Positions 16,222-24,686 of a stretch of DNA of 48,114 bases are shown here, piece after piece. Source of the stretch: an uncultured Porphyromonadaceae bacterium (GTDB taxonomy: Bacteria > Bacteroidota > Bacteroidia > Bacteroidales > Muribaculaceae); NCBI GenBank assembly GCA_946553045.1, contig CAMNRO010000020.1:1-48114 (forward strand), in the 5' to 3' direction. The position numbers and the translations under genes are program-made. The notes under the pieces are model-generated. The model did not search any database. It worked only from the letters and a program-made list of their open reading frames with translations, and was not told the origin of the DNA. Numbering within the stretch: the first letter of the stretch is position 1; each line of letters starts with the position of its first letter.

Positions 16222-18021
16222 ATGAAAAAGATATTGATACTTTCTGTCTTGGCTTTGGCCATGACATCGTGCTCGGACTATCTTAATTGTCAGCCTGAAC
16301 ATTCGTTTGGCTCCGAGTCCTTCCTTGCGAATGAGGATGAGTTACGTCTATACTCATATGGCTTCCTCCAGAATAATCTCCCTACCATCAATGCTGTCGC
16401 TTTCAACATTCAGCGTCATAATCAGGTAGCAAGCTGGGGCGGAGATGAGCATTCAGATCTTGGGTTTACAAAAAATAAGTGGAACTGCCTTGATCCCGAA
16501 GTCTTTGGCACTCGTCAGCAAGGCGGATGGAGTTCAAGCAACTGGGGTGCTCTCCGTGCAACGAATTATTTCCTCGACAATATGGTTCGAGCTAAAGGCA
16601 ACGTTGATGAAAGCGTCTACAACCATTATGAAGGTGTAGGTCGTTTCTGGCGTGCGTGGTTCTATTACGATATGGTGCAGGAATTCGAGAATGTGCCATG
16701 GTATGAACATGAAATCAAATCGAACGATCAGGAAGCGCTTTACAAGACACAGGACAGCCGAGCCTTTGTAATGGAAAAAGTGCTGGAAGATATTAGCTTC
16801 GCTGCAGAAAACTGCTCGATGGACAATAAGTATTGGACTAGCCGTACACAAATCAACCGATATGTGGCTCTCGCCATGAAAGCTCGAATCTGTTTGTATG
16901 AAGGCACATACCGTAAATACCATACAGAGCTCGGTCTTAATGATTACGACGTATGGCTCCGAGAAGCGGCATCGGCTGCCAAGGAGCTTATCGACAGCAA
17001 GAAAATGAGTCTGGTAAGCGATTATAAATCTTTGTTTATCAAATCATCTTTGGCCAATTCCGAGGTGATATTCGGAGTGGCTTATGATACCGATATTCGC
17101 CGTCACGACCTCACCTGGCAGATTTTTTCGCCTACGACCGGCAGTAACTGGTCTATGACTCATCCTTTCATATGCACTTATCTGATGACTGATGGCTCCC
17201 GCTATACTGATAAGCCCGGTTATGAGACCAATGAGTTTAAAGAAGTGTTTGCAGACCGCGACAAGCGTCTGTCGGCAACTGTTCTGGGTCCTGATTACAA
17301 AAAAATGGTGAATGGAGTGATGACTCAGGTCTCGCCGATGCTGAATGTGACCAAGAGCGGTTATCAGATGATTAAGTGGGCTCTTCCCGACGGCGGCGCC
17401 GTTGAAAGTCAGGCCGTATCCTATAATTCTGCGCCATTGTTCCGTTATGCTGAAATCCTTCTGACATATGCCGAGGCAAAGGCCGAACTTGGAGAAATGA
17501 CTTCTGACGTATGGGATTCTACAATAGCGTTACTTCGCAAAAGAGCAGGAGTTGACCCGAAGATGCCAGAGACTGCCGACCAATATATGGCAGATTACTT
17601 CCTCAACAGATGTACTGACAAATATCTTCTTGAAATTCGTCGAGAACGTGGTTGCGAACTCGCCTGGGAAGGCCTTAGATATCAGGATATTCTTAGGTGG
17701 AAGTGCGGTGAGATTCTTGTTCCGGAAGATGGTTGGTCAGGAATCTACATACCCAAAATAAACGAACTGTATGACCTTAATGGTGATGGAACATACGATG
17801 TCTGTGTGTATGACGGCGATAAACCTTCCGATGACAAAAATGCCACTTATCTCAAGGTGGGCAATGGAGTGAAATTGTCGAACGGTGATAGTGGATACCT
17901 TATGTACGGAACAGATTATAACCTTAAATGGTATGACTTTATGTACGTACGCCCGATTCCAAACAGTGCCATTCAAATAAATCCGAATCTGAAGCAGCGC
18001 GAAGGTTGGTCGGATATCTGA
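16222..18021 (+). CDS. SusD-like outer-membrane glycan-binding lipoprotein
   Basis: The predicted protein is 599 residues from the ATG at 16222, with a lipoprotein signal ending in MTSC (Cys17). Longer in-frame starts inside the susC 3' end are rejected because they would bury this signal peptide. SusD/RagB features are the N-terminal FLANEDELRLYSYGF segment, WGALRATNYFLDNM, RFWRAWFYYDMVQEFENVPW, an ALAMKARICLYEGTYRKYH helical repeat, and the C-terminal LLEIRRERGCELAWEGLRYQDILRW and YVRPIPNSAIQINPNLKQREGW. It caps the SusC barrel and binds the polysaccharide at the cell surface. It follows susC by 13 bases. Confidence 0.95.
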   Translation: MKKILILSVLALAMTSCSDYLNCQPEHSFGSESFLANEDELRLYSYGFLQNNLPTINAVAFNIQRHNQVASWGGDEHSDLGFTKNKWNCLDPEVFGTRQQGGWSSSNWGALRATNYFLDNMVRAKGNVDESVYNHYEGVGRFWRAWFYYDMVQEFENVPWYEHEIKSNDQEALYKTQDSRAFVMEKVLEDISFAAENCSMDNKYWTSRTQINRYVALAMKARICLYEGTYRKYHTELGLNDYDVWLREAASAAKELIDSKKMSLVSDYKSLFIKSSLANSEVIFGVAYDTDIRRHDLTWQIFSPTTGSNWSMTHPFICTYLMTDGSRYTDKPGYETNEFKEVFADRDKRLSATVLGPDYKKMVNGVMTQVSPMLNVTKSGYQMIKWALPDGGAVESQAVSYNSAPLFRYAEILLTYAEAKAELGEMTSDVWDSTIALLRKRAGVDPKMPETADQYMADYFLNRCTDKYLLEIRRERGCELAWEGLRYQDILRWKCGEILVPEDGWSGIYIPKINELYDLNGDGTYDVCVYDGDKPSDDKNATYLKVGNGVKLSNGDSGYLMYGTDYNLKWYDFMYVRPIPNSAIQINPNLKQREGWSDI

Positions 18022-18077
18022 TAATTATTTACCGAGCAAGCAAAATGCATTTATATTAGGTATATTAGCCCGGGGGG

Positions 18078-18097
18078 GAGGCGGGATTTCCCGCCTC
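18078..18097 (+). terminator. GC-rich hairpin after susD
   Basis: GAGGCGGG (18078-18085), loop ATTT, CCCGCCTC (18090-18097) form a perfect 8-base stem, followed by TTCCTTTA. It lies 57 bases after the susD stop codon and 43 before the phosphoesterase gene. The weak U-tract and continuing same-strand genes suggest partial termination or 3'-end stabilisation of the susCD mRNA rather than a full stop. Confidence 0.5.
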
Positions 18098-18139
18098 TTC
18101 CTTTACCGGGAATCGCCATAATAAGAAAATCTCTATATA

Positions 18140-19390
18140 ATGCTAATCAATAAATTATCAATTATAAAAAACGTGTTTTACCGAATAAGAGCGAACTGCA
18201 GCAGGCATGCCATGGTAATGCTTTTGGTCGTTTTTTCGCAGACGCTTTTCGGTGCGAACCCTGAAAGAATAAAAATAGACAAAGGGCCATATCTTCAGGC
18301 TGTCGGTGAGAACGAGTTTACGGTATGTTGGCGAACTAACATCAATTCGGTGGGCTGGATTGAGATTGCTCCCGATGATGGCACTCATTTCTATCAGAAA
18401 GTCAGACCAAAATATTTTGACGCTATCTACGGACGAAAGAATATCGGTCGTTTTCACAAAGTGCGGGTTTCAGGACTTGAGCCAGGCAAGACCTACCGTT
18501 ATCGTGTCATGCAGAATTCCGTCCTTCTTGACGAAGATTATACACGCATTATTTATGGAGAGGGATTCGGCAGCGATATTCTTGCGCATAAACCTTTTCA
18601 GGTAACTACGCTGGACCCGATGAAGAAATCGGTGAAATTTGCAGTAGGCAATGATTTTCATGAGAGAGATTCTCTTTTGTGTATGGCTTTTGCCAATGCA
18701 CGCGAAAAGAAGTATGACTTCGTGTTGTTCAACGGCGATATGACGACTCGTATGAAAAACGAAGACTATATTTTCGACAGTTATCTGCAGAGCGCATCAA
18801 CCCTCTTTGCGTCTGATATACCTTTATACATGAATCGTGGCAATCATGAGAACCGAGGTTCGTTTGCAACGCGGTATATGGATTTGTTTCCGACTCTAAC
18901 GGGTGCTCCGTATTACAGTTTTCGTCAAGGGCCTGTTTTTTTTCTGGTGATTGACAGTGCAGAAGATAAGCCGGATAACGATATACGCAATCTCGATATA
19001 ATGTGTCAGGACGAGTTTAGGGAGCAGGAGCTTCAATGGCTCAAAGGCGTATTGGCTTCGGAAGATTTTAAGTCTGCACCTGTGAAGATTGTTTTTATGC
19101 ATATGCCTCCCGATGGCACACCTGGTGCATGGTATGGTACTCATGTATTGAGCGAAAAATTCATGCCGTTGCTCAATAATGCCGGAATAGATTTGATGCT
19201 ATGTGGTCACTATCATCGGTATAAGTTCGTGCCGGAAGGCACGCGAGGCTATAACAATAGCTTCCCAATCATAATTCATGACGATGGGGTGCTTCTTGAG
19301 GCCGAAGTCGATGAAAATGCTATTAAGATAGTGACTTATAACTCAAATCAGACACCCGAACATCGCCTTGAATTTCCGGTGAACAGATAA
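18140..19390 (+). CDS. Purple-acid-phosphatase-like calcineurin phosphoesterase, exported
   Basis: A 416-residue protein. A basic N-terminus precedes a hydrophobic stretch (MVMLLVVFSQTLFGA, about residues 25-40), consistent with a signal sequence. Residues about 45-160 form an Fn3-like purple-acid-phosphatase N-domain (KGPYLQAVGENEFTVCWRTN, VSGLEPGKTYRYRV). The metallophosphoesterase core keeps all five motifs: DFH (Asp172, His174), NGD (Asp200), GNHE (Asn235, His236), an MHMPP His at 321 and GHYH (His357, His359). It should hydrolyse a phosphomonoester or diester outside the cytoplasm with two bound metals. It is the first gene after susD in the locus, and the GH3 gene starts 22 bases after it. 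The substrate is unknown; a phosphate-bearing glycan is the inference from context. Confidence 0.88.
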   Translation: MLINKLSIIKNVFYRIRANCSRHAMVMLLVVFSQTLFGANPERIKIDKGPYLQAVGENEFTVCWRTNINSVGWIEIAPDDGTHFYQKVRPKYFDAIYGRKNIGRFHKVRVSGLEPGKTYRYRVMQNSVLLDEDYTRIIYGEGFGSDILAHKPFQVTTLDPMKKSVKFAVGNDFHERDSLLCMAFANAREKKYDFVLFNGDMTTRMKNEDYIFDSYLQSASTLFASDIPLYMNRGNHENRGSFATRYMDLFPTLTGAPYYSFRQGPVFFLVIDSAEDKPDNDIRNLDIMCQDEFREQELQWLKGVLASEDFKSAPVKIVFMHMPPDGTPGAWYGTHVLSEKFMPLLNNAGIDLMLCGHYHRYKFVPEGTRGYNNSFPIIIHDDGVLLEAEVDENAIKIVTYNSNQTPEHRLEFPVNR

Positions 19391-19412
19391 AACAATCATT
19401 CTGAAAAATATC

Positions 19413-21998
19413 ATGAAAAAAGTGATAATAGCTATATTGGCTGCTTCGGTTTGGATAGGCGTTGCTGCTAAAGAAGCCCCTCCTTATAAGAATCCATCGT
19501 TGCCTACAGAGGTAAGAGTGGAAGATGCACTTGGACGCATGTCTCTTGAAGAAAAGATAGCTCAGATGAGCCATATCCATTCATGGCAGATATATGATGG
19601 GCAGGAACTTGACAAAGCCAAGCTAAAAGAGAAATGCAAGAACCTTCCATATGGTTTTTTCGAGGGTTTTCCTCTTACGGCCGAAAGTGTGAAAAAGAAT
19701 TTTTATGAGATTCAGAAGTATCTGCTGGAAGAAACGCGCCTCGGCATTCCCGCTTTTCCTTGCGGCGAATCGCTGCATGGTGTGATTCATGAAGGTTGTA
19801 CGGTCTACCCTCAGACAATTGCTGTCGGGAGCACGTTTAATCCTGACCTTGCGCGTGAGATGACAAAATACATCTCGGGCGAACTTAATACGCTTGGTAT
19901 TAAGCAGGTGTTTGCTCCTTGTATGGACGTGGTGAGAGAATTGCGCTGGGGGCGTACTGAGGAATCGTTCGGTGAAGATCCGTGGCTTTGTTCTGTGATG
20001 TCTTTAGCCCAGGTCCGCGGATATCTTGATGGTGGAACAGCGCCTATGCTCAAGCATTACGGACCGCATGGGAAACCCAATAGCGGACTCAATATCGCAT
20101 CAGTGGAGTGTGGAACTCGCGATTTGTTTGACATATATCTTAAACCTTTTGAGACTGTTCTGGAGAATACACCGGTAATGGCGGTTATGTCGAGCTATAA
20201 TTCATGGAATCATGTGCCCAACTCAGCTTCTCGATTTCTTCTGACAGATGTACTGAGAGGAAAATTCGGTTTCAGAGGGTATGTGTACACTGATTGGGGA
20301 ACACTTAATATGCTAAAAAATGTACATCGCACGGCTGAAACCAATTTTGACGCCGCTTTTCAAGGGCTAACGGCAGGAATAGATGCCGAGGCGTCCAGCA
20401 ATACATTTTCAACGTTGGAGGAGAATATTGCAGCAGGCAGAATAGATGAGGAATATGTCAATCAGGCCGTAAGACGAATACTACGGGCTAAGATTGAGAC
20501 TGGTCTCATGGATGACCCCTACCTTGAGCATTGTAATTTCTATCTTCCTGTTGGAAGCGACGAAGGTGCTAAGTTGTCGCGTAGTATTGCTGATGAATCG
20601 GTTGTGATGCTGAAAAACGAGAACAAGCTTTTGCCTCTCAATCCGAATAAAATAAAAAAACTTGCAGTCATTGGTCCTAATGCGGCGTGCGTGCAGTTTG
20701 GCGATTATTCTTGGAGTAAAAACCCCGATGATGGTGTTACGCCTCTTGAGGGAATTAGGAAACTTGTCGGAGATAAAGTGAAGATTGGATACTCTAAAGG
20801 TTGCTCTCTATCATCACTTGACACTACAGGCATAGAAGAGGCCGTTGTCCTCGCTCGGGAGAGTGATGTTGCTGTGATTTTTGCAGGCAGTTCTTCTACT
20901 GTATTTGTACGCGAAAGCGGAGCTTCCACTTCTGGTGAGGGCGTTGACCTTAGTGAAATTGAGTTGACAGGAGCTCAGGAGGAGTTGGTGAGAAGAGTTG
21001 CATCGACAGGTACGCCGGTCGTGCTGGTGCTTGTTTCCGGTAAACCATTCGCTATTCCATGGGCGGCAGAGAATATACCGGCAATCCTTGTGCAGTGGTA
21101 TTGTGGTGAAAAAGAAGGCGAGAGCATCGCCGATATTTTGTTTGGTAATGTTAATCCGTCGGGTAAACTCAATTTTTCGTTTCCCCGTTCCACAGGTCAG
21201 CTTCCGGTTTATTACAACTACTTGCCATCAGACAAAGGATACTATAAGAAACCTGGGTCATATGAAAAACCGGGACGCGATTATGTCTTCTCTACTCCCA
21301 TGCCTTTATGGGGATTTGGGCATGGACTCAGTTATACTGAGTTTGATTATATAGCAGCCCAAACTGATAAGGAGAACTATATGCCTTTTGACACTATTCG
21401 TGTCACTGCCAATATTAGAAATATAGGAGATCTGGCAGGCAAAGAAGTGATGCAGGTATATGTTAGAGATGTTGTTAGTTCGGTTGTCACACCTATACGG
21501 CAACTCAAAGGTTTTTTGAAAAAAGAAATTGAACCGGGCACGACTGAAACATTTATCGTAGATATACCGGTTAAAGAACTGTACCTTACCGATGAGAATG
21601 GCAACCGCTATCTTGAAGCTGGTAAATTTGAAATACAGGTTGGGGCATCGTCTGACGATATAAAATATACGATACCTGTATGGGTTGGAGACCGCAAGAT
21701 GTCGATTGATACTGATGAATCGGCAGCAGAAAAAGTGAAAGTCATGCAGAAATCGAAACGTAAGACTGCTTTAAGGAAAATATCCGGTTGCGTGCGCGAT
21801 ATACAGGCTACGCCCATAGAAGGTGTAGAAGTTTCATCAGATATGACCGATGAGAAAGTGTACACTGATAATAAAGGGAATTATACTATAGAGGTTCCCG
21901 CAGAATCCAATCTTACATTTCTGAAGAGTGGTTACAGCCGCTATTCCAAGTACATCAAGGATAGTGATACGGTCAATGTACAAATAGTTCGAGAATAA
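19413..21998 (+). CDS. Glycoside hydrolase family 3 enzyme with C-terminal carboxypeptidase-regulatory-like domain
   Basis: An 861-residue exported enzyme with a signal peptide (MKKVIIAILAASVWIGVAA). The GH3 N-domain covers about 35-360, with ALGRMSLEEKIAQM, RLGIPAFPCGESLHGV, RWGRTEESFGEDPWL and LKHYGPHGKPNSG (Lys214, His215). The predicted nucleophile is Asp294 in VYTDWG. The C-terminal alpha/beta domain (about 390-610) contains VAVIFAGSS and LVQWYCGEKEGESIADILFG. A fibronectin-III-like domain (about 660-745) contains VTANIRNIGDLAGKEVMQVYV. Residues 790-861 form an extra CarboxypepD_reg-like domain (ISGCVRDIQATPIEGVEV, DNKGNYTIEVP), unusual for GH3. It likely releases beta-linked monosaccharides in the periplasm or at the surface. 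Beta-glucosidase and beta-xylosidase are both possible. Confidence 0.92.
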   Translation: MKKVIIAILAASVWIGVAAKEAPPYKNPSLPTEVRVEDALGRMSLEEKIAQMSHIHSWQIYDGQELDKAKLKEKCKNLPYGFFEGFPLTAESVKKNFYEIQKYLLEETRLGIPAFPCGESLHGVIHEGCTVYPQTIAVGSTFNPDLAREMTKYISGELNTLGIKQVFAPCMDVVRELRWGRTEESFGEDPWLCSVMSLAQVRGYLDGGTAPMLKHYGPHGKPNSGLNIASVECGTRDLFDIYLKPFETVLENTPVMAVMSSYNSWNHVPNSASRFLLTDVLRGKFGFRGYVYTDWGTLNMLKNVHRTAETNFDAAFQGLTAGIDAEASSNTFSTLEENIAAGRIDEEYVNQAVRRILRAKIETGLMDDPYLEHCNFYLPVGSDEGAKLSRSIADESVVMLKNENKLLPLNPNKIKKLAVIGPNAACVQFGDYSWSKNPDDGVTPLEGIRKLVGDKVKIGYSKGCSLSSLDTTGIEEAVVLARESDVAVIFAGSSSTVFVRESGASTSGEGVDLSEIELTGAQEELVRRVASTGTPVVLVLVSGKPFAIPWAAENIPAILVQWYCGEKEGESIADILFGNVNPSGKLNFSFPRSTGQLPVYYNYLPSDKGYYKKPGSYEKPGRDYVFSTPMPLWGFGHGLSYTEFDYIAAQTDKENYMPFDTIRVTANIRNIGDLAGKEVMQVYVRDVVSSVVTPIRQLKGFLKKEIEPGTTETFIVDIPVKELYLTDENGNRYLEAGKFEIQVGASSDDIKYTIPVWVGDRKMSIDTDESAAEKVKVMQKSKRKTALRKISGCVRDIQATPIEGVEVSSDMTDEKVYTDNKGNYTIEVPAESNLTFLKSGYSRYSKYIKDSDTVNVQIVRE

Positions 21999-22025
21999 TT
22001 ATATGATTGTTGGATATTTAGATAA

Positions 22026-23267
22026 ATGTATATGAGCCGATTGTTAATCAGTCTGATTTGTCTGCAGATGGTGTTCGTTTTGAATGCCGTCGGATACGAT
22101 ACAGGTGTAAATTGCGATTGCAGTAGTAAGTGTGCCGGGTATATAGCAAAAACGAATGCAAAAAACTTGGCAGAATTGCCGGAGTCTATTTTTTCGGGAT
22201 ATCAAGGGAAACATCATGTGCAGGGAATAGTCGTTGATGTGGAAAGGAAATGTGTGTATTTTTCTTTCACAACAAAGCTTATTAAGACTGACTTTGAAGG
22301 TAATCTTATTGGCAGTGTCGATGGATTGACCGGTCATCTTGGGTGTCTGTCTCTGAATCCAGTAGATGGTCGCATTTATGGCTCTATTGAATATAAGAAT
22401 GATGAAATCGGGGTTGGCATAGCCGGTGAAGCTGCCAGAAATCGTCGAAGTGCTTTCTACATAGCCATTTTTGACGGCGATAAGATTACTCGCCCGGGCA
22501 TGACGCCTTTTGATGAAAATCTTATGTCTACAGTTTATCTTGGAGATGTTGTAGATGATTATTATGCGACAGTGATAAACAAAGGAAAAGAAGTTGATCA
22601 TCGATATGGTTGCTCGGGTATTGATGGTGTGGCGTTTGCCCCTCTGCCAAGAAGCCAGGACGGAGATTATGTGCTCTATGTGGCATATGGAATATATGGA
22701 GACATCGAGCGCACTGATAACGACTATCAGCTCCTTCTTTCCTATGATGTAAGCGACTGGGGTAAATTCGAGAAACCCCTCAATCAGGATAACCCTCATG
22801 AAAGTGGTCCTAAAAGTCCCCTTGGTCGATATTTTGTCTATACAGGCAATACTGAATGGGGTATTCAGAACTTGAATTATAATCCTGAAATAAATGCGCT
22901 CGTAGCGGCGGTCTATAAAGGGAAGAAAAAAGAATATCCCAATTTTTCGATGTTTGCCATTGATCTAAATCATATGGCTGAAAAAGAACTTTTAAAGGGG
23001 TATGACAAGAATGAACATGGTTATGTGTTGCCTCTGAAAAAGTTGGGTATATATGATGCATCTACAGGAATCTATGGCTGGAGATTTCCGGACGGAGCAA
23101 CCGGAATCTGTTATGTCGGAAACAGTCTGTGCTATATATCCCGTAGTTCTTCAAAGCCTGAGCAGAGCTCTACGTTGACTCTGTATCGTTGGACTGGTGA
23201 ATCTGATGGCCCATTTGAAAAATATGATTGTAACAATGTTAAATATTTAGGAAATGACAATAATTGA
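22026..23267 (+). CDS. Secreted protein of unknown function in the SusCD locus
   Basis: I do not recognise this 413-residue protein. It has an N-terminal signal sequence (MSRLLISLICLQMVFVLNAVG; an ATG at 22032 is an equally good start). A Cys-rich stretch CDCSSKC follows at about residues 35-41. The body has repeated strand-like units such as GKHHVQGIVVDVERKCVYFSF, TDFEGNLIGSVDG, HLGCLSLNPVDGRIYGSIEY and WGIQNLNYNPEINALVAAVY, which look like blades of a beta-propeller. Asp-rich turns and the GVAFAPLPRSQDGDYVLYVAYG unit are compatible with metal or sugar binding. It lies 27 bases after the GH3 gene and overlaps the dehydrogenase gene by 14 bases, so it is part of the same transcript. No catalytic motif is visible. 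Confidence 0.85.
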   Translation: MYMSRLLISLICLQMVFVLNAVGYDTGVNCDCSSKCAGYIAKTNAKNLAELPESIFSGYQGKHHVQGIVVDVERKCVYFSFTTKLIKTDFEGNLIGSVDGLTGHLGCLSLNPVDGRIYGSIEYKNDEIGVGIAGEAARNRRSAFYIAIFDGDKITRPGMTPFDENLMSTVYLGDVVDDYYATVINKGKEVDHRYGCSGIDGVAFAPLPRSQDGDYVLYVAYGIYGDIERTDNDYQLLLSYDVSDWGKFEKPLNQDNPHESGPKSPLGRYFVYTGNTEWGIQNLNYNPEINALVAAVYKGKKKEYPNFSMFAIDLNHMAEKELLKGYDKNEHGYVLPLKKLGIYDASTGIYGWRFPDGATGICYVGNSLCYISRSSSKPEQSSTLTLYRWTGESDGPFEKYDCNNVKYLGNDNN

Positions 23268-24585
23268 ACAAGCTCTCGAGCGAGCTACAGATACCAAGAG
23301 TCTCCTTATCGCAGAGGAGGCTATTGATGGTGTTGCGACTATGTTTAGAAATATGTTTCCAGACAGTCGCCCGATTGTTATCGCGGATTCAACTACCTGG
23401 CAGATTGCCGGTGCGAGAATTAACTCTCTACTGGAAGAGGCCGGTCTCAAGCCTGATGATGCCGTTATATTATCGGATAGAGATCTTCATGCTGAGTGGA
23501 AACATATCGAAAGACTCGACAATGTTCTTGGTGCTACTGATGCTGTCGCTGTTGCAGTTGGGTCTGGAACAATCAACGACCTTTCAAAACTGTCGTCACA
23601 TCATTGCGGCAAGAGATATATGAATGTCTCTACAGCGGCTTCTATGGACGGTTATACTGCATATGGAGCATCAATTACCAAAGATGGTGCAAAGCAGACA
23701 TTCAGCTGTCCTGCTCCTCTTGCGGTTTTGGCCGACATTTCCATAATAGCACATGCGCCATCTGAGATGACGGCCAGTGGCTATGCTGATTTGTTTGCTA
23801 AAATACCTGCCGGGGCCGACTGGATTATTTCAGATGCTCTTGGTGTGGAGCCAATTGATGATTTTGCATGGGAGCTTGTTCAGGGGAGTTTGAAGAGTGC
23901 TCTTGCGAATCCCTCGCTAATAAAGGCTGGAGACAAAAAAGCAATACATCGTCTTATTGAGGGATTGATTATGAGTGGTTTTGCCATGCAGGCTCATCAG
24001 AGTAGCCGTCCGGCTTCCGGTGCTGATCATCAGTTCTCGCATCTGTGGAACATGGAGCACCACACTATGGCAGACGGAACAACGCCCAGTCATGGTTTCC
24101 AGGTAAGTATCGGAACACTCATGTCAACGGCGATGTATGAGCAATTGCTTAAAGAAGATATCGGGAATCTTGATGTGGATACATGTGTGGCGGCATGGCC
24201 TTCACTTGAAGGGCAGTTAAACGCCTCGCGAGAGATGTTCCGACTAACAGATTTCCCGACAATCGGTGAAACAGAACTATCTGCCAAGTATGTCAATAAT
24301 GATGAGTTGCGTCGTCAGCTCACAATCCTAAAGCACGATTGGCCCATTATTAAGGCACGATTGGAGCACCAGTTAATACCTTTCGGTGAGATGCGGGAAT
24401 CTCTTGGCCTTGTAGGCGCGCCGACTGAGCCTGAACAAATAGGAATAAGTCGTCGACGTCTGTGTTCGAGCGCCATAAAAGCACAGATGATTCGTCGCCG
24501 CTTTACAATTCTCGATGTCGCGGTAAGAACCAACTGTCTTGACAAGTGGCTTGGAGCCATGTTTGGCAGCGAATTTAAGTGCTGA
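23254..24585 (+). CDS. araM: sn-Glycerol-1-phosphate dehydrogenase family protein (AraM-like)
   Basis: A 443-residue cytosolic protein of the iron-containing-alcohol-dehydrogenase-like G1P dehydrogenase family. Visible features are a nucleotide-binding VAVAVGSGTINDLSK segment, MNVSTAASMDGYTAYGASI, and three probable metal ligands: Asp179 in GYADLFAK, His259 in SGADHQFSH and His280 in PSHGFQVSIGT. The family interconverts dihydroxyacetone phosphate and sn-glycerol-1-phosphate with NAD(P)H. AraM-type homologues are also known in bacterial arabinose loci, so G1P need not be the true substrate here. The start overlaps the preceding gene by 14 bases, which ties it to the SusCD locus. It is the last gene of that locus and is followed by a bidirectional terminator. 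Oxidation of imported glycerol-1-phosphate is an inference. Confidence 0.88.
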   Translation: MTIIEQALERATDTKSLLIAEEAIDGVATMFRNMFPDSRPIVIADSTTWQIAGARINSLLEEAGLKPDDAVILSDRDLHAEWKHIERLDNVLGATDAVAVAVGSGTINDLSKLSSHHCGKRYMNVSTAASMDGYTAYGASITKDGAKQTFSCPAPLAVLADISIIAHAPSEMTASGYADLFAKIPAGADWIISDALGVEPIDDFAWELVQGSLKSALANPSLIKAGDKKAIHRLIEGLIMSGFAMQAHQSSRPASGADHQFSHLWNMEHHTMADGTTPSHGFQVSIGTLMSTAMYEQLLKEDIGNLDVDTCVAAWPSLEGQLNASREMFRLTDFPTIGETELSAKYVNNDELRRQLTILKHDWPIIKARLEHQLIPFGEMRESLGLVGAPTEPEQIGISRRRLCSSAIKAQMIRRRFTILDVAVRTNCLDKWLGAMFGSEFKC

Positions 24586-24630
24586 TACGCCGATAAGATA
24601 AAAAGAGCGTGATTGGATTATTTTTGCTCA

Positions 24631-24673
24631 CCCTGCGGACTGTTCAACATACATCTATGAACAGCCCGCAGGG
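24631..24673. terminator. Bidirectional terminator between convergent genes
   Basis: A 16-base stem with one mismatch: CCCTGCGGACTGTTCA (24631-24646), 11-base loop, TGAACAGCCCGCAGGG (24658-24673). It lies between the G1P dehydrogenase homologue (plus) and the HAD phosphatase (minus). It is flanked by TTTATATT on one side and AAAATAAT-type sequence on the other, so it can serve both directions. Confidence 0.75.
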
Positions 24674-24686
24674 CTAATTTATATTC

